Of a stretch of DNA of 5,214 bases, positions 1 to 5,214 are shown piece by piece. The stretch comes from Candidatus Blautia equi. Its GTDB lineage: Bacteria > Bacillota > Clostridia > Lachnospirales > Lachnospiraceae. The stretch spans positions 1 to 5,214 of the forward strand of contig JAGHUU010000043.1 of the NCBI GenBank assembly GCA_018064695.1, in the 5' to 3' direction. Below the pieces are notes generated by a model. It ran no database searches. It worked only from the letters and a program-made list of their open reading frames with translations, and was not told the origin of the DNA. Position 1 is the stretch's first letter. The number at the start of each line of letters is the position of its first letter. Position numbers and translations under genes: made by a program.

Positions 1-472
1 CTGTTACAAATTCTTTCAGATTATTGGATTCCGGAGCTGCTCCAGGAAAAGGTGCATCGTATGTCTGTTTCTTTTTCTCAATTACGATCTTCTCTACCGG
101 AGTTTCCTCGGTTTCGGATGGTTCCTGTACCTCAGGAGTTTCCTCCACTGCAGGAACTTCTTCCGCTGCAGAAGCCTCTTCCTTTGCAGGTGCTTCTTCC
201 TCTGCAGGAATCTCTTCCTCAGGAGCAGCCTCTGCAGGTGCTTCCTCCACTGCAGGTGCTTCAGCTTCAGGCTCTACAGCCTCTGGAGCTTCAACTACAG
301 GAGCCTCCTCTACAGCCGGTGCTGCAGGTTCTTCTGCGATCACCTCGGAAACCACTGCAATTTCTTCTGTCGGCAGTTCAATATCGGTAGCGATTACGTT
401 CATTCCGCTCTGGAAGACCATCACTGCTGATAATGCAAGTGCCAGAAGTCTTTTTTTGCTTTTCAGTTTCAT
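1..472 (-). CDS. Exported surface protein with acidic Pro/Ala/Glu-rich linker (N-terminal 157 aa, cut by window edge)
   Basis: The reading frame is open from an ATG at 472 to the window edge, so only the N-terminus is visible. Residues 1-8 (MKLKSKKR) are strongly basic. They are followed by a hydrophobic core (LLALALSAVMVF) and a plausible signal peptidase I site after VIA at residue 28, so the protein is probably exported. Residues 29-128 are low complexity, built from irregular units such as PAVEEAP, PAEEEAP and PEVQEP, and are strongly acidic. Such regions are typical of spacers that carry a surface domain through or away from the Gram-positive wall. From about residue 129 the composition changes (KIVIEKKKQTYDAPFPGAAP), which may be the entry to a folded domain outside the window. 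The start is supported by AAAGGA nine bases upstream of the ATG and by an upstream promoter. The gene follows the terminator of the membrane-protein pair, so it is probably its own transcription unit. I do not recognise the family and the function is unknown; a cell-wall or surface protein is the best reading. Confidence 0.85.
   Translation of the reverse strand, partial: MKLKSKKRLLALALSAVMVFQSGMNVIATDIELPTEEIAVVSEVIAEEPAAPAVEEAPVVEAPEAVEPEAEAPAVEEAPAEAAPEEEIPAEEEAPAKEEASAAEEVPAVEETPEVQEPSETEETPVEKIVIEKKKQTYDAPFPGAAPESNNLKEFVT
89..388 (-). repeat. Degenerate Glu/Ala/Pro-rich coding repeat (linker of the exported protein)
   Basis: About 100 codons made almost entirely of Glu, Ala, Pro and Val, arranged as irregular 6-10 residue units (for example PAVEEAP, PAEEEAP, PAKEEA, PAVEETP). 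At DNA level the units share short words. The 15-mer TTCCTCCACTGCAGG occurs exactly at 140-154 and again at 242-256 (plus strand), and CTGCAG recurs several times. The register is not constant, so this is a degenerate low-complexity array and not a clean tandem repeat. Slippage or recombination could change its length between strains. Confidence 0.75.
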
Positions 473-481
473 AAATAGACA

Positions 482-487
482 TCCTTT
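482..487 (-). promoter_or_regulatory. Ribosome binding site of the exported-protein gene
   Basis: AAAGGA, read on the minus strand, lies nine bases before the ATG at 472 and sits inside the longer purine run AAGAAAGGA. Its position is good for a Firmicutes Shine-Dalgarno sequence and fixes the start at 472. The next in-frame ATG, codon 18, would lose the basic part of the signal peptide. Confidence 0.75.
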
Positions 488-608
488 CTTCTCATATTTC
501 TAAAAATATATATAAACGCGTTTCCCCATCCCTGAAATAGCCCTGGGACAGAGAGCTGCAATATTTTTTGATGCAAAAATACTATATGTTTGAATATTGT
601 TAGAATAC

Positions 609-627
609 GGCATATACATTATATGCC
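609..627. promoter_or_regulatory. Perfect inverted repeat over the -10 box (candidate operator)
   Basis: GGCATATA (609-616), a 3-base centre CAT (617-619), and TATATGCC (620-627) form a perfect 8+8 bp dyad. It covers the TATAAT box and reaches the expected start site. A protein bound here would block RNA polymerase, so it could be a repressor operator. The AT-rich core makes part of the symmetry likely by chance, but the GGC/GCC ends extend it beyond the -10 box. I do not recognise the regulator. Confidence 0.35.
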
Positions 628-645
628 TGTTTTTTTACCTGTAAA
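618..645 (-). promoter_or_regulatory. Sigma-A-like promoter for the exported-protein gene
   Basis: On the minus strand TTTACA (645-640) is followed after 16 bases by a perfect TATAAT (623-618). One base further upstream, TTTTAC gives a 17-base spacing. Transcription would start near 611, leaving a leader of about 140 nt before the ATG at 472. The -10 box is consensus and the -35 box matches TTGACA at five of six positions. Location just downstream of a terminator and upstream of a gene with a good ribosome binding site supports it. The start site is inferred. Confidence 0.6.
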
Positions 646-650
646 ATACA

Positions 651-707
651 TTTTTTTACGATTATTGTGTAATTTTTCCCCCTTTTTCCTATATTTTGTC
701 CCCTTTT
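651..707 (-). promoter_or_regulatory. Phased A-tracts upstream of the promoter (probable curved or UP-element DNA)
   Basis: Runs of four to seven A on the minus strand (T on the plus strand) occur at 651-657, 673-677, 683-687, 694-697 and 704-707. Their centres lie near 654, 675, 685, 695.5 and 705.5, that is one or two helical turns apart. A further run at 630-636 (centre 633) keeps the same phase inside the promoter spacer. Phased A-tracts are known to bend DNA, and the tract nearest the -35 box falls about 43 bases upstream of the inferred start, where UP elements act. Effect on promoter strength is inferred. Confidence 0.4.
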
Positions 708-797
708 CATTGTGCGAAATCATATTTATTCATACTTTTTCTCAGATCCATTCTGCTAAGGCATACATTAGTCTTTATACAGGACAAAAAGTGCATT

Positions 798-843
798 AAA
801 AAAAACACTGTGTTTCCTGTGGTTTTTCACAGGAAGCACAGTG
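798..843 (-). terminator. Rho-independent terminator of the DUF2298 operon
   Basis: On the minus strand a 16-base arm CACTGTGCTTCCTGTG (843-828), a 6-base loop (827-822) and a second arm CACAGGAAACACAGTG (821-806) pair over all 16 positions with a single G-U pair. Eight T residues (805-798) follow directly. The hairpin begins 17 bases after the stop codon of the DUF2298 gene. There is no T-run on the plus-strand side, so it is a one-way terminator. Confidence 0.93.
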
Positions 844-859
844 CTTCTTAATGAATGTC

Positions 860-3142
860 TTATCGAACTTTATATACGCAGGTAGCCTGATGCTCTTCCG
901 GTGCGGTATCAGCTGTGAATACTACATCAGCCAGCTGGGAAAGTACGGCATGGTTGATATTGTTATCATATTTCTCATACTCGTTTGTTCCTGCAAAGAT
1001 ATAAGCAACATGATATTTCTCAATCAGCTCTTTTACGCGGTTTACATCATCGGAGGTGTAGATCTCTCTGATCTCACCTGTCTTCTGGTTCAGATCATCC
1101 GTATCATTTCTCCAGAGCCACTCATGTACATACCAGCCAACTACGGTAGGAAGGCCGGTGACACCGGATACAATGTTGTTCTTGGTGTAACTGGTTCCGT
1201 CTGCCTCCAGACAAACCACACTCTCTTTTACATTTTCATCCAGCCAGTGGATGGCGCTTTCATCAAACGGAACCTCTGTTTCCATATATCGGGTAGCATC
1301 ACTGCCTCTGTAATTGGAAGGTTTGGTGATGTCGCCGAACCAGAGTCTTGTGCCTGCCGGCAGGTAACAGATGGTCCAGAGGAGAAGGAAGGTCAGTGTC
1401 AGAACCGCTTTTCTGGTGATGGTGTGCTTCTTCGCCTCGGTGATCATTCTCATCAGTGCGTAGCTCATAACGATGGCGAACATCATAAACGCCTGGTAAG
1501 TAAATTTGAACATGGTGTTGGATCTCTGGTTTCCTTCACCGTAGATATCTCTTACAAATACTACCTCAGGAACAATCAGCATCAGGATCGCATAAAGTCC
1601 CATGATGATCACAAACAGTGTGACAGGGTTCAGATGCAGCCAGCTGAATTTTTCTTTCTTAACTTCGTTTCCAAACTGCTCTGCTTCCTTTAAATAGGAA
1701 AAGACAGTAAAGAGAAGTACGGTCACAACAGGAATTCCCCAGAGAATTACCAGCTGATAGAAACGGCTGTGATTAATACAGAAGCCAATTCCCTGGAACA
1801 TGGTATCAAAGTCAAGTGTAAATGGAAGGATTACAATAGTGGAGATCACCAGTGCCACTGCTGCTTCCAGTGCGGTAATGATGGTGATGGTCCACGGCTG
1901 ACCGCGGAAGCTTCGGATGTTCATTGCCAGCAGGATCAGTCCGGCCAGACCAAAGTAGATGGCGAAATCCCAGAAGTTGGTCCATTTAAAGATACCAACC
2001 AGGAAGCTCAGCATCAGGATCTCCGGCTGAAGCACATTTGCAAGAAGAGCATTTTTATCTGCTTTCATGCGTTTGGTTCCCGGAAGTGCCCCCTGGCGGA
2101 AGCTCCAGTTCATCAGCACGGTGAGGAAAAGCAGTACAAACATGATGTTGATCACGTGCGCATGCAGATCACCAAGTAGGAAGGAGTATGCAGGGAACTC
2201 GTGAATGGTCTTATCCTCCACATCCGGCACAAAACCGATGTATCTGGTGGAATCGGAGAACCAGTAGGTGTTTACCTCAATGCCCAGAAGCTCCTGGATC
2301 ATAGGGATGATCTTGTAAAACAGAATGAAGTGACCGTTTGCAGCAAAAGTCAGGGCTGCGCCGCCCAGAGCACCGGCTGCATATTTAAGACCGGTCTTCT
2401 TTCCGGTGTATGTACGCTGGAACAGGGTGGCTACCATATCAAAGGCCATAACAAAGGCCAGTGCAGGAAGCATCGCGCGGTACAGGTTGTATGCATATTT
2501 CAGTGCAGTGTGGCAAAGGTTGATGATATATACCACATAATACTGTCCACCGTAGTAGTAGTTCAGGATGCCTTCGGAATACCACATATCTGTAGCCGGT
2601 ACGCTCTTGCCTCTCAGCATGGTTGCCATGAAGCCGTAGTCCATAAGACGCTCGGTACCAAATGCCTCCGGACGGAAGCCGATGCGATAGAGCCAGAAGA
2701 TAAAGAGGAACAGGTAAAGGGCCTCCTCCAGCCAGATCATGTCGTTTCCAAGAATCTCGGAAACAGATTCTTTTACGGAAGCTGCCAGCGGCTTTTTGCC
2801 AAGTGCAGCGGATGCAGCCCAGCAGATCGCGGAGATCACTAAAAATACCAGCCAGCTCACCGGTGTGTTAAAAGGAACACCCATGTAGCAGATCAGCCAG
2901 GTCGCCCAGCCTGCCAGCAGGATACTGAGGATCTTTGCCATAAAGTAACCGCCGTCTGCCAGGAATCCGGTCAGTCTTGCTGCCAACGGATAGGTTCCGA
3001 TGCTGAGAACAATGCTCACCAGCCACCATTCCATTACCATAGCCAGATCGCTGCCGCCAATCAGAAGACCACCGGCAAGCACGGAGAGGAACAGCAGTAC
3101 AATGCTGAACATTTTCGTTGTGGATAGATTCTTGTGTTTCAT
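860..3142 (-). CDS. DUF2298 (Chlor_Arch_YYY) polytopic membrane protein, probable GT-C-type glycosyltransferase
   Basis: A complete 760-aa protein with about 14-16 predicted membrane helices and a C-terminal soluble domain. Family motifs occur in the expected order: an N-terminal helical module (WWLVSIVLSIGTYPLAARL, then LADGGYFMAK, residues 39-70); FGTERLMDYGFMATMLR (161-177); the namesake NYYYGGQYY (194-202); HEFPAYSFLLGDLHAHV (314-330); GNQRSNTMFKFTYQ (537-550); and the C-terminal GLPTVVGWYVHEWLWR (663-678) with EKYHVAYIFAGTNEYEKY (708-725). E164 and D168 in the first large outer loop sit where GT-C enzymes carry their catalytic acidic residues. From the family I infer transfer of sugar from a lipid-phosphate donor at the outer face of the membrane, but the substrate is unknown and DUF2298 is poorly characterised. 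The ATG at 3142 is chosen because GAGGTG lies six bases upstream; an in-frame GTG at 3151 is itself part of that site. The protein is full length with no missing family block. It lies 60 bases after the stop of a second GT-C-like gene and ends at a strong terminator, so the two are probably co-transcribed. Confidence 0.93.
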   Translation of the reverse strand: MKHKNLSTTKMFSIVLLFLSVLAGGLLIGGSDLAMVMEWWLVSIVLSIGTYPLAARLTGFLADGGYFMAKILSILLAGWATWLICYMGVPFNTPVSWLVFLVISAICWAASAALGKKPLAASVKESVSEILGNDMIWLEEALYLFLFIFWLYRIGFRPEAFGTERLMDYGFMATMLRGKSVPATDMWYSEGILNYYYGGQYYVVYIINLCHTALKYAYNLYRAMLPALAFVMAFDMVATLFQRTYTGKKTGLKYAAGALGGAALTFAANGHFILFYKIIPMIQELLGIEVNTYWFSDSTRYIGFVPDVEDKTIHEFPAYSFLLGDLHAHVINIMFVLLFLTVLMNWSFRQGALPGTKRMKADKNALLANVLQPEILMLSFLVGIFKWTNFWDFAIYFGLAGLILLAMNIRSFRGQPWTITIITALEAAVALVISTIVILPFTLDFDTMFQGIGFCINHSRFYQLVILWGIPVVTVLLFTVFSYLKEAEQFGNEVKKEKFSWLHLNPVTLFVIIMGLYAILMLIVPEVVFVRDIYGEGNQRSNTMFKFTYQAFMMFAIVMSYALMRMITEAKKHTITRKAVLTLTFLLLWTICYLPAGTRLWFGDITKPSNYRGSDATRYMETEVPFDESAIHWLDENVKESVVCLEADGTSYTKNNIVSGVTGLPTVVGWYVHEWLWRNDTDDLNQKTGEIREIYTSDDVNRVKELIEKYHVAYIFAGTNEYEKYDNNINHAVLSQLADVVFTADTAPEEHQATCVYKVR

Positions 3143-3148
3143 CTTTTT

Positions 3149-3154
3149 CACCTC
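3149..3154 (-). promoter_or_regulatory. Ribosome binding site that fixes the DUF2298 start
   Basis: GAGGTG on the minus strand, six bases (AAAAAG) before the ATG at 3142. The in-frame GTG at 3149-3151 lies inside this site and would have no Shine-Dalgarno sequence of its own at proper spacing, so the longer 763-codon frame is an artefact of allowing alternative starts. Confidence 0.8.
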
Positions 3155-3181
3155 ATTAACAGGATTCTTTCTATATATATG

Positions 3182-3202
3182 TGTGATTAAAATAATATCA
3201 CA
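3182..3202. other. Small inverted repeat in the gap between the two membrane-protein genes
   Basis: TGTGAT (3182-3187) and ATCACA (3197-3202) form a 6-bp dyad with a 9-base AT-rich loop, starting one base after the stop codon of the upstream gene. No T-run follows it on the minus strand, so it is not an intrinsic terminator. It could be an mRNA-stabilising or processing hairpin between two operon genes, or chance. I see no good promoter in this 60-base gap. Confidence 0.3.
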
Positions 3203-5214
3203 TTATTTTCTTTGTGCGGTATCGTAGATCTGTGTCCACTCATGGGAAAATACACATTCAAAGGTATCTGCGATCAGCTCCTCGTTAACTACGTAGCTTG
3301 TATTCATGCGCACATTGTTGTCCAGAAGTATGTAGTTGATCTGATTCTCTTCGATTCTCTGGATCAGTTCGTCTTTGGTCTGAGATTCAAACATCTCTTT
3401 TACGCGTGCTTCTCTGTAATAAGTATCATATCCCGCAGACCATGCATAATATGGCCAGCCAAAGTAAAGGGAAGCGCCGCCCCAGAGTGCAGGGTCCAGG
3501 GTATCCCAGCTGCTGAGGAAGATGTCCCTGGAGCAGGTATTCTCGGAAACCCACTGGGTGACCGGGCTGTTGTCGTCGTAGACATGAGCCTCGTGATAAT
3601 CGCGTTTAATGACTGTCCAGAAATCATATACGCCGGAGCAGGTCAGCACAAAGATCAGGATGATAGCCAGAAGCTTGTTTCCGATGCGCTTTCTGCAGTT
3701 CCAGAGCCAGTTTACGAACAGTGCTGCAAACATGCCCAGATACATGGTGCTCATCATAATGTACTTATGATTTACCGCGATATCCGGTGTCATGGAAATG
3801 GTAAAGGCAAAGATCAGCGGGAAGGAGAACGCTAAGATCAGCCAGCGGTATTTAAACCGGCTTGCCATAAACACGGCAGCGATCAGAATTGGCAGGATTC
3901 CAAGCAGTGCAATGAGGAAATCCGCCACACCGATCAGGGTTTTGTTCTCTGCCAGGAAACCAAAATACCAGGCAACGCTGGTTACGGAGCCATCGGTGAA
4001 GAAATGGGTCTGCAAAAATACCAGCGGCAAAGCCAGGCAGGCAATGATCAGATATTCTAATCTCCTGTCGGAAACCATGGCCATGGCAAAAAGGATCAGG
4101 ATGCAGGCGATCACGCAGGAGCCGTGGAAGAATCCGGTCATTCCAAGAAGTAATCCAAAGCCGACTGCTGCAAGCGGTGTCTGAACCATCCATCCTTCTT
4201 TGCTGATGAAGGAATCCTTTACAGCTGCATACCATTTCTTGCCCTCGTTTCTCTGGAAGGCTTCCAGGAAACGGTCCATCATGCAGTATACAACGAAGAG
4301 CATGATGCAGAGGCCAAGTGCCAGGTGGCTCTGATTTACGTATACGTTCAGGTTATATAAGCCCCAGTCCTCATGGGCGGTGGTGCCTATGAAATCACGG
4401 TTGTTGATCAGGGTCTCAAGGAGGGTTCCTTTTGGGATCGCCTTGATGAAGCTCCAGAATGCCATGGAGCTTCTGAATGCAAAGAACAGGCCGGTCAGTG
4501 CTGCAACGCTGCGCTTTCCTGTGATCTTTACAGTGAGGGCATAGAGCAGGAAGAAGGCTCCCACCATGCCAAGAATACTTGGGATGTTAAATGCAAAGTC
4601 AATGCGGAGTCCCAGGAATTCCAGGTTTCCGGCAAGGAACTGGAACATGAAGTGGTATTTCATGTCCTGTCCCGCAAAGTGCGGATACCAGCTTGGGAAG
4701 TTGTTTCCTCTTGAGAAGGAACGGAGCACTGCCATGTGCGGGGAAAAATCGCTGTGCACGGATGGGGCTATGAGGATCTTTCCGTCTCGCTCCAGGAAAG
4801 TAAGGAACATAAGGAATACGGAGAGGGCTGTGGTCAGGACCACATAGATGGCATCAATGGCGTTGATGTGGATCTTTTTTTTGCGGATCCCGCTGAACAC
4901 GCCGCTGATCTTACTCTGAATCCACCCATCCAATGACAGTTCCTCCGGATCTGCTAACGCAGCCGCTTTAGTTTCATTTAAATCATTATCAACAGCTTCC
5001 TCAGTAACTATAGTTTCAATCCGATCACCATCAACTGCTTCCTCAGCAGTTATCGTTTCAATCAACTCATCGCCAACTGCTTCCTCAGCAGCTATGGTTT
5101 TAAGCAAATCATCGCCGACCGCTTCCTCAGCAGCTATGGTTTCAAGCAGATCATCGCCAACAGCTTCTGCAATGGTTTCTGCTGTGCTGGTTGCTTCGGT
5201 GGATGGGTCTGTTG
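3203..5214 (-). CDS. GT-C-like polytopic membrane protein with acidic repeat tail (5' end outside the window)
   Basis: 669 codons are visible, counting the first complete codon at 5212 as residue 1. The frame is open to the window edge without an ATG, so the N-terminus is missing. Residues 12-79 are acidic 14-residue repeats. A basic stretch (IRKKK, about 109-113) precedes the first helix (about 118-139), which puts the repeat tail in the cytoplasm unless helices lie upstream. The first outer loop has SDFSPHMAVLRSF (154-166) and HFAGQDMKYHFMF (178-190), a pattern typical of GT-C enzymes, with D155 a candidate catalytic residue. Further motifs are NQSHLALGLCIM (293-304) and TPDIAVNHKYIMMS (475-488). 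About 11-12 helices end near 532 and a soluble domain follows with LYFGWPYYAWSAGYDTYYRE (582-601) and QINYILLD (624-631). This layout parallels the neighbouring DUF2298 protein, so a related glycosyl-transfer role at the outer membrane face is inferred. I cannot name the family, and no substrate can be read from the sequence. A TTG at 5107 lies inside the repeats, lacks a well-placed ribosome binding site and is not a credible start. The gene is followed at 60 bases by the DUF2298 start, which suggests an operon. Confidence 0.88.
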   Translation of the reverse strand, partial: TDPSTEATSTAETIAEAVGDDLLETIAAEEAVGDDLLKTIAAEEAVGDELIETITAEEAVDGDRIETIVTEEAVDNDLNETKAAALADPEELSLDGWIQSKISGVFSGIRKKKIHINAIDAIYVVLTTALSVFLMFLTFLERDGKILIAPSVHSDFSPHMAVLRSFSRGNNFPSWYPHFAGQDMKYHFMFQFLAGNLEFLGLRIDFAFNIPSILGMVGAFFLLYALTVKITGKRSVAALTGLFFAFRSSMAFWSFIKAIPKGTLLETLINNRDFIGTTAHEDWGLYNLNVYVNQSHLALGLCIMLFVVYCMMDRFLEAFQRNEGKKWYAAVKDSFISKEGWMVQTPLAAVGFGLLLGMTGFFHGSCVIACILILFAMAMVSDRRLEYLIIACLALPLVFLQTHFFTDGSVTSVAWYFGFLAENKTLIGVADFLIALLGILPILIAAVFMASRFKYRWLILAFSFPLIFAFTISMTPDIAVNHKYIMMSTMYLGMFAALFVNWLWNCRKRIGNKLLAIILIFVLTCSGVYDFWTVIKRDYHEAHVYDDNSPVTQWVSENTCSRDIFLSSWDTLDPALWGGASLYFGWPYYAWSAGYDTYYREARVKEMFESQTKDELIQRIEENQINYILLDNNVRMNTSYVVNEELIADTFECVFSHEWTQIYDTAQRK
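4976..5179 (-). repeat. 42-bp tandem repeat encoding 14-residue acidic units
   Basis: Five in-frame units read ETIAEAVGDDLL (5144-5179, shortened by two codons), ETIAAEEAVGDDLL (5102-5143), KTIAAEEAVGDELI (5060-5101), ETITAEEAVDGDRI (5018-5059) and ETIVTEEAVDNDLN (4976-5017), followed by a decayed ETKAAALADPEEL. The units at 5102-5143 and 5060-5101 differ at only 5 of 42 bases, while later units are more diverged, suggesting recent duplication toward the N-terminal side. Fourteen residues equal two heptads with hydrophobic residues near positions 3, 9 and 13-14, so an acidic amphipathic helix is possible. More units may lie upstream of the window. Confidence 0.88.

Larger units (their letters stand above)
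473..859. other. Intergenic region between the membrane-protein pair and the exported-protein gene
   Basis: This 387-base, AT-rich stretch has no convincing gene. In minus-strand order it holds the intrinsic terminator of the upstream pair (798-843), about 90 bases in which I see nothing definite (708-797), phased A-tracts (651-707), a sigma-A-type promoter with an overlapping inverted repeat (609-645), and a leader of roughly 140 nt ending in the ribosome binding site at 482-487. The leader contains an AT-rich inverted repeat (TATTTTT at 562-568, AAAAATA at 575-581) and the 10-bp palindrome AAACGCGTTT at 514-523. I do not recognise a riboswitch class in the leader. The small ORFs on either strand here have no ribosome binding site. 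Confidence 0.7.

Noticed and set aside
24..503. 159-codon plus-strand ORF rich in Ser/Ala/Gly, and an overlapping Pro/Leu/Gln-rich one
   Set aside because: They are antisense translations of the Glu/Ala/Pro-rich linker. The minus frame has a signal peptide, ribosome binding site and promoter; these do not.
600..710. 36-residue Lys-rich minus-strand ORF starting at an ATG at 710
   Set aside because: No properly spaced ribosome binding site and it overlaps the promoter; its Lys content comes from the A-tracts.
590..799. 69-codon hydrophobic plus-strand ORF in the intergenic region
   Set aside because: No ribosome binding site, and its composition follows from the T-rich strand. It covers the minus-strand promoter and ends at the terminator A-run.
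851..1693. 280-codon plus-strand ORF under the DUF2298 gene
   Set aside because: It is antisense to a protein with clear family motifs, starts without a ribosome binding site and has a Cys/His/Gln-rich composition typical of antisense translation.
1769..2842. Plus-strand ORFs of 136 and 213 codons inside the DUF2298 gene
   Set aside because: Antisense shadows, no ribosome binding sites, no recognisable domain.
3182..3202. TGTGA...TCACA dyad resembling a CRP site
   Set aside because: The half-sites are 11 bases apart, where CRP sites have 6, and the context is a Gram-positive operon gap without a clear promoter.
3212..4936. Several plus-strand and minus-strand ORFs (66-207 codons) inside the GT-C-like gene
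   Set aside because: They lie in other frames of a gene with continuous membrane-protein coding and show no start signals or domains.
1..5214. CRISPR arrays, tRNA or rRNA genes, insertion sequences
   Set aside because: No direct repeats with unique spacers, no tRNA-like cloverleaf, no rRNA sequence, and no transposase or terminal inverted repeats seen. The only tandem array is in-frame coding.

Overview
The window looks like a chromosomal segment of a low-to-moderate GC Gram-positive anaerobe, most likely a Clostridia member of the Lachnospiraceae type. This is inferred from purine-rich AGGA/GAGGTG ribosome binding sites, an AT-rich intergenic region, a rho-independent terminator with a long U-tract, and a Firmicutes-style signal peptide followed by a Glu/Ala/Pro-rich linker. 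No tool was run, so the taxonomic placement is tentative.

Everything recognisable is transcribed on the minus strand, so the biological order runs from right to left. At the right (3203-5214) is the 3' part of a gene for a large polytopic membrane protein. It resembles GT-C-fold glycosyltransferases and has an acidic tail of 14-residue tandem repeats just before its first membrane helix; its true start lies outside the window. After a 54-base coding gap (60 bases from the end of the stop codon to the next ATG) comes a complete gene (860-3142, 760 aa) for a DUF2298 / 'Chlor_Arch_YYY' membrane protein, recognised by several family motifs. A strong intrinsic terminator (798-843) follows 17 bases after its stop codon and closes the pair, which is probably one operon.

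The 387-base intergenic region (473-859) holds that terminator, a run of helically phased A-tracts, a TTTACA-16-TATAAT promoter whose -10 box lies inside a perfect 8-bp inverted repeat, and a leader of about 140 nt. The leader leads to a third gene (472-1, cut by the window edge) for an exported protein with a signal peptide and a roughly 100-residue acidic, Pro/Ala/Glu-rich linker.

The main point of interest is that the two membrane proteins, although different in sequence, show the same layout: a putative catalytic first outer loop with acidic residues and an LR...FP...YH/YY pattern, a multi-helix body with an N...K-F/Y motif, and a similar extracytoplasmic C-terminal domain. They look like two distant GT-C relatives acting together on a lipid-linked sugar or surface glycan. 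The sequence alone does not show the substrate. The long plus-strand ORFs are antisense shadows of these genes.
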